34,900 nt of DNA from Candidatus Tayloriibacteriota bacterium (GTDB taxonomy: Bacteria; Patescibacteriota; Minisyncoccia; Phycocordibacterales; PALSA-1337). Made by a program: the position numbers and the translations under genes. Location of the stretch: contig CAIMDI010000002.1 of assembly GCA_903839695.1 (NCBI GenBank), forward strand, positions 1 through 34,900, in the 5' to 3' direction. Positions 30,429 through 34,900 of this stretch are shown here, piece after piece (within the stretch, counting starts at the first letter, position 1; each line of letters opens with the position of its first letter). The notes below the pieces were generated by a model. The model worked only from the letters and a program-made list of their open reading frames with translations, did no database searches and was not told where the DNA came from.

Positions 30429-31286
30429 ATGATAATTATCAATTTAAGCGGTGGGTTAGGAAATCAAATATTTCAATATGCTTTCGGCAGGGCTCTTTCA
30501 AAGAAATTAAATATTGAATTAAAACTAGATGGTAATTATTATTTTAGTAAAAAATGCATAAATAGCGATGTTCCAAGATCATATCTTTTAGATAAATTCA
30601 ATATTCATGCAAGCCTCGCAACAATTGAAGAAGTCAAAAAAGTAAACTCTATCTTGAAAAAAATAGTTAGAAAAGTAAATTTAAAAATTTATGGACCAGC
30701 GAATCCTTTTGATTTTAATGAAAAAAAATTCAACAAAAAAGATAATCAGTTCTATGTAGGCTTCTGGCAAAATGAAAAATACTTTAGTGAGATAAGTGAA
30801 GTTATAAGACAGGATATAACTTTAAAAAACGAAATGACTGGAATCTCTAGCAACCTAATGAATCAAATAACAAACTCGATTGATGCCACGTCTATACACG
30901 TCAGAAGAACTGATATACTTGATCCAAAAAATAAGTATGGAGGAATATGTGATGGAAATTATTATAAAAAAGCGATGGATATAATTAAAGAAAAAGTTTA
31001 TTCACCCACTTTCTTTATATTTTCAGATGACATCGAATGGTGCAAAGATAATTTTAAATTTGAAAAAAAAATCTATTTTGTATCTAATCCAATGACAAAA
31101 GATTACGAGGAGTTAGTACTAATGAGTAATTGTAAACATAATATCATTGCCAACTCATCTTTTAGTTGGTGGGGTGCATGGTTAAATAAAAATAATAATA
31201 AGATAATTATCGCACCTAGAAAGTGGCTAAATGTAAACGAAAAAGAATACAAAGATGTCCTCCCAAAAAATTGGATAAAAATTTAA
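30429..31286 (+). CDS. Alpha-1,2-fucosyltransferase-like, GT11
   Basis: IINLSGGLGNQIFQYAFGRALSKKL...SIHVRRTDI...CKHNIIANSSFSWWGAWLN. Confidence 0.9.
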   Translation: MIIINLSGGLGNQIFQYAFGRALSKKLNIELKLDGNYYFSKKCINSDVPRSYLLDKFNIHASLATIEEVKKVNSILKKIVRKVNLKIYGPANPFDFNEKKFNKKDNQFYVGFWQNEKYFSEISEVIRQDITLKNEMTGISSNLMNQITNSIDATSIHVRRTDILDPKNKYGGICDGNYYKKAMDIIKEKVYSPTFFIFSDDIEWCKDNFKFEKKIYFVSNPMTKDYEELVLMSNCKHNIIANSSFSWWGAWLNKNNNKIIIAPRKWLNVNEKEYKDVLPKNWIKI

Positions 31287-31307
31287 TTTTATTAAAACTA
31301 CTAAAAA

Positions 31308-32354
31308 TTATTTTGCACGCTGATTTTGTTCAAATAACTGGTTTTGACTTATGACTTTGTAGTGATTTAAATCATTTTCAACCATCATTTTCACAAGTTG
31401 CGCAAATGAAACCTTAGGCTTCCATTCGAGTTCTTTCCTAGCTTTTTTTGCATCACCACACAGAAAATCTACTTCTGCTGGACGATAAAATTTCGGATCT
31501 ATTTTTACAATTGTATTGCCATTTTGATCTTTTCCAATTTCATTAACACCCTTTCCTGACCATTTTATCTTTATACCAAGATTCAAAGCTGCTTCGTTTA
31601 CAAAATCTCTAACAGTATGACTTTCACCAGTAGCAATCACGTAGTCGTCAGCCTTCTTTTGCTGTAAGATTTTCCACATTGCTTCAACATAGTCACCAGC
31701 AAATCCCCAGTCTCTCTTTGCACCCAAATTACCCAATTCTAGTTGATCTTGAAGTCCGAGTTTTAATTTTGCAAGAGAAATTGTTATTTTTCTAGTTACA
31801 AACTGGGCTCCACGTCTGGGTGACTCATGATTAAATAGTATTCCGGAACAAATAAAATATCCCTTCTTTCTCATATTTACAACAAAGTCCTCGTGTGCTC
31901 GTCTTTTTGCTTCAGCGTACGGGCTTACTGGTTTAAAAGGAGTTTTCTCGTTCTGTGGTGGCTTACTTGACCCAAACATTTCGCTAGTTGAAGCTTGGTA
32001 AATTTTTACTTTTGGATTTACTCTAATTGCTTCATTTACAACTCTTCCTAGACCATAATAATTTATGTCTTCTGTTTCCTCTGGACAAGTAAATGATGTT
32101 GCCACATGTGACTGAGCTGCTAAATTATAAACTTCATCTGGAACAACCTTTTCCATGGCTCTTCGCACAGTTTCCAAATCCCTTAAATTTCCATCTATCT
32201 TATGTATCTTTATATTTGGGTAATCAAATCTAGCAAAAGGATCATTACTTGTTCTTCTGACAAGTCCGTAAACTTCATAGCCCTTTTTCAACAAAAATTC
32301 AGACAAATAAGAACCATCTTGACCGGTAATTCCTGTAATAAGGGCTTTTTTCAT
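31308..32354 (-). CDS. gmd: GDP-mannose 4,6-dehydratase
   Basis: MKKALITGITGQDGSYLSEFLLKKGYEVYGLVRRTS...YNLAAQSHVATSF...STSEMFG...YAEAKRRAHEDFVVNMR; ATG 32354 preferred. Confidence 0.93.
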   Translation of the reverse strand: MKKALITGITGQDGSYLSEFLLKKGYEVYGLVRRTSNDPFARFDYPNIKIHKIDGNLRDLETVRRAMEKVVPDEVYNLAAQSHVATSFTCPEETEDINYYGLGRVVNEAIRVNPKVKIYQASTSEMFGSSKPPQNEKTPFKPVSPYAEAKRRAHEDFVVNMRKKGYFICSGILFNHESPRRGAQFVTRKITISLAKLKLGLQDQLELGNLGAKRDWGFAGDYVEAMWKILQQKKADDYVIATGESHTVRDFVNEAALNLGIKIKWSGKGVNEIGKDQNGNTIVKIDPKFYRPAEVDFLCGDAKKARKELEWKPKVSFAQLVKMMVENDLNHYKVISQNQLFEQNQRAK

Positions 32355-32445
32355 ATTGATATAAGTATACACATGGTATTTATTTAATCAATACTTGTTC
32401 ATTTTATAATTATCTGTTTACATAATAATCTGATAAACTAGTAAT

Positions 32446-33330
32446 ATGTTAGTGATGAATATAAAAGGCGGTCTCGGTAATCAATTATTCCAATACGCAG
32501 CTGGAAGGGCTTTAGCGTTGAGAAGAGATGATGATAAAAAAGGAATAAATTCAATAAAATTAGACATAACTGGCTACGGAGAAAACAACGGCATTGACAC
32601 CATACGCCACTATGCCCTATCGCCATTCAACATAAATGCCGAGATAGCTTCTGCTGATGAAATCAAAAAACTGAAATACCCTCTTGGAAGAATTTCAAAG
32701 GTATTGCGATTTATTAAAATTAAAATACTTAGACAATTCAATACTGGCTTTAATTCATCAATTTATAATTCTAAAAAACCACTATATCTAGACGGCTTCT
32801 TCCAAACTGAAAAATATTTCATCGATAAAGAAGATGAAATCAGAAAAGATTTAACACTCAAGGATCCTTTGAGTCCAAGAGCTGTGGAAATATTGGCAAA
32901 AATAAATAGTTGCCCAAATAGCATCTCTCTACACATTAGACGTGGTGATTATGTTAGCGATAAAAATACAAACCAAAACCATGGTACATGCGATATGGAT
33001 TATTATAAAAAAGCGATTGAATATATAAATTCAAAAATTGGAAATGACATGCAAGTCTTTATCTTTTCAGATGATATAGAATGGGCAAAAGAAAATTTAA
33101 AATTTGATTATCCTACGATCTTCGTCTCTTCTCCAGAAATACCTGATTATGAAGAACTAATATTAATGAGCAAATGTAAACACAATATCATTGCCAATTC
33201 CTCTTTTAGCTGGTGGGGTGCTTGGCTTAATCAAAACCATGATAAAATAGTAATTGCCCCAAAAAAATGGGTATTAAAAAACGAAAATAATTTTAAAGAC
33301 ATAATTCCTGAAAAATGGCACAAAATATAA
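32446..33330 (+). CDS. Alpha-1,2-fucosyltransferase-like, GT11
   Basis: MNIKGGLGNQLFQYAAGRALALRR...SLHIRRGDYVSDKNTNQNHGTCDMDYYKKAIEYI...SFSWWGAWLN. Confidence 0.92.
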   Translation: MLVMNIKGGLGNQLFQYAAGRALALRRDDDKKGINSIKLDITGYGENNGIDTIRHYALSPFNINAEIASADEIKKLKYPLGRISKVLRFIKIKILRQFNTGFNSSIYNSKKPLYLDGFFQTEKYFIDKEDEIRKDLTLKDPLSPRAVEILAKINSCPNSISLHIRRGDYVSDKNTNQNHGTCDMDYYKKAIEYINSKIGNDMQVFIFSDDIEWAKENLKFDYPTIFVSSPEIPDYEELILMSKCKHNIIANSSFSWWGAWLNQNHDKIVIAPKKWVLKNENNFKDIIPEKWHKI

Positions 33331-34097
33331 ATAATCCTAAAGTTTCTATAATCATAATAACCTTCAATCGTGAAAACTATATTCATGAAGCTATTGATAG
33401 TATTTTAGAACAAACTTTTACTGACTGGGAAGCTATAATAATTGATGATGCATCTGAAGATAATACCGAAAAAATTGTTAAGAAATATATTGATAATAAT
33501 CCAAATATTAAATACCATAAAAATGAAAAAAATCTTGGTATAGCTAGATCCAGAAATAAAGGAATTGAATTAGCTCGTGGCGAATATATAGCACCACTAG
33601 ACAGTGATGATATTTGGTTAGACAAAAATAAACTTCAAAAACAAGTAGAATTTTTAGACATAAATCATGATTACGCACTTCTAGGTGGAGGCATTATGCA
33701 TATTGATGATCAATCAAAACCAATTAAAAAAGTACTTTTCCCTATTTATAATTCTGTAATTAGAAATATTATTTTGCAGTATAATCCCTTTGCTCAATCA
33801 ACACTACTTTTTAGGAAAAAAATTGCTATAGAACTTGGAGGTTATTCTACAGATTATAAAGTTTGTGATGATTACGAACTTTGGTTAAGAATGGGTATTA
33901 AATACAAATTTACAAATATTCCACAAATCCTTGCAGGATACAGAATACATGGCGGAAATATTACACATACAAAAAGGCTCACTACAGCACGAGAAATACT
34001 GGAAATAGTACGAAAGCATGCTTCTAACTACAATAGAGCGCGTATTGGCATTATAAAGGCTTATTTGCGTATATTATTGTCATATATACGGACTTAG
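33315..34097 (+). CDS. Family 2 glycosyltransferase
   Basis: VSIIIITFNRENYIHEAIDSILEQTFTDWEAIIIDDASEDNT...YIAPLDSDDIWL. Confidence 0.95.
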   Translation: MAQNINNPKVSIIIITFNRENYIHEAIDSILEQTFTDWEAIIIDDASEDNTEKIVKKYIDNNPNIKYHKNEKNLGIARSRNKGIELARGEYIAPLDSDDIWLDKNKLQKQVEFLDINHDYALLGGGIMHIDDQSKPIKKVLFPIYNSVIRNIILQYNPFAQSTLLFRKKIAIELGGYSTDYKVCDDYELWLRMGIKYKFTNIPQILAGYRIHGGNITHTKRLTTAREILEIVRKHASNYNRARIGIIKAYLRILLSYIRT

Positions 34098-34156
34098 AAG
34101 TCCTTAATATAAGGTTCAATTAACATTGTAAATTAGTTTATAGCCACATTTATTTA

Positions 34157-34894
34157 TTAAATCTTTAAAACCCCTCTCAGCTCGTCCTCTGGTATTTCTT
34201 TTATACTTTCTATATTTTTTTCTTCAATTTTAATTTCCTTTTTTTCTATCTTTTCTTCTTTTTCAACTTTTTCAACTTTATCAACTTTATCAACCTTATC
34301 AACTTTTTGCTGATTAATTTCAACTGGTTTTTCACTAGCCTTATGAGTAGCTAATATTGAAGCTAAAGCACTTTTTAATTCATTTACTCTTTGCGGTTGT
34401 GCTTCTTTTAAATTATTTCTACTGTTATTTTTTGAAATCAGAGAATTTAAAGAAATTGCAGATTGGGGTTGAGGTTGGGTTTGGGGTTGGATTGGATTTT
34501 GGATTTGAGATTGTATTTGTGGCGGTACTTGAGGCTGTATTTGTGGCTGAGGTTTAAGTTGAGCTGGAGATACAGGTTTCGGTATTATTTGAGGTTTTTG
34601 TATATTTGGAATTTGAGGTTGTGTTTGAGTTTGTGTTTGTGATTGGGGCTGATTTTGTGTTACTGGCTGAGGCTTTTGAACTGCAGGTGCAATAGTAGTT
34701 ACAATTGTAGATACGATTGGATTTGCAGCAACTGGCTGTGTTTTTATTTGGACATGAGTTTGAGCATGAGTTTGAATTTGAGGCTGTGACTGTGACTGAG
34801 TTTGAGTTTGTGTTTTATTTATAGCCTGCGGTGTATTGATTATAGGTTTTATAGCACTTGATGGATTTGTAGGATTAGCAGGATTAGCAGGCAT
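34157..34894 (-). CDS. Pro/Gln-rich low-complexity protein, possibly continuing past the right edge
   Basis: TQTQTQSQSQPQIQTHAQ..., KVDKVDKVDKVEKVEKEEK, C-terminus EIPEDELRGVLKI; ATG 34894 may be internal. Confidence 0.6.
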   Translation of the reverse strand: MPANPANPTNPSSAIKPIINTPQAINKTQTQTQSQSQPQIQTHAQTHVQIKTQPVAANPIVSTIVTTIAPAVQKPQPVTQNQPQSQTQTQTQPQIPNIQKPQIIPKPVSPAQLKPQPQIQPQVPPQIQSQIQNPIQPQTQPQPQSAISLNSLISKNNSRNNLKEAQPQRVNELKSALASILATHKASEKPVEINQQKVDKVDKVDKVEKVEKEEKIEKKEIKIEEKNIESIKEIPEDELRGVLKI

Positions 34895-34900
34895 TGCCTT

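Overview
The window is AT-rich with short intergenic gaps. Gene content and protein style (GroEL without a GGM tail, LemA/TPM pair, RNase J, small SecG, many glycosyl/methyltransferases) suggest a Patescibacteria/CPR-like chromosome; this lineage call is inference only. The main find is at the left edge (about 122-1723): a compact candidate diversity-generating retroelement (DGR). It has a candidate template repeat followed by a strong hairpin, an Avd-like four-helix-bundle gene on the minus strand, and a divergent reverse transcriptase (RT) on the plus strand. The RT is split by a -1 frame change exactly at an A AAA AAG heptamer, downstream of a G9 tract and a small hairpin. Restoring the frame yields the DGR-type IGNLTSQ motif and the YTDD catalytic motif. 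To the right are a tRNA-Ser(GGA) and an 18-bp duplicate of its 3' end, lemA/TPM, groES/groEL, an orphan GC-richer gene with its own promoter and terminator, secA, an unlisted 19-aa Lys-rich ORF, murB, gpmI, a DedA-PAP2 fusion, secG, a peptide-type substrate-binding protein, RNase J, a coiled-coil protein with a 99-bp tandem repeat, and an MFS transporter. A surface-glycan locus (ligase, flippase, methyltransferases, glycosyltransferases, gmd, two GT11 fucosyltransferase-like genes) fills the right part, and a Pro/Gln-rich protein lies at the right edge.
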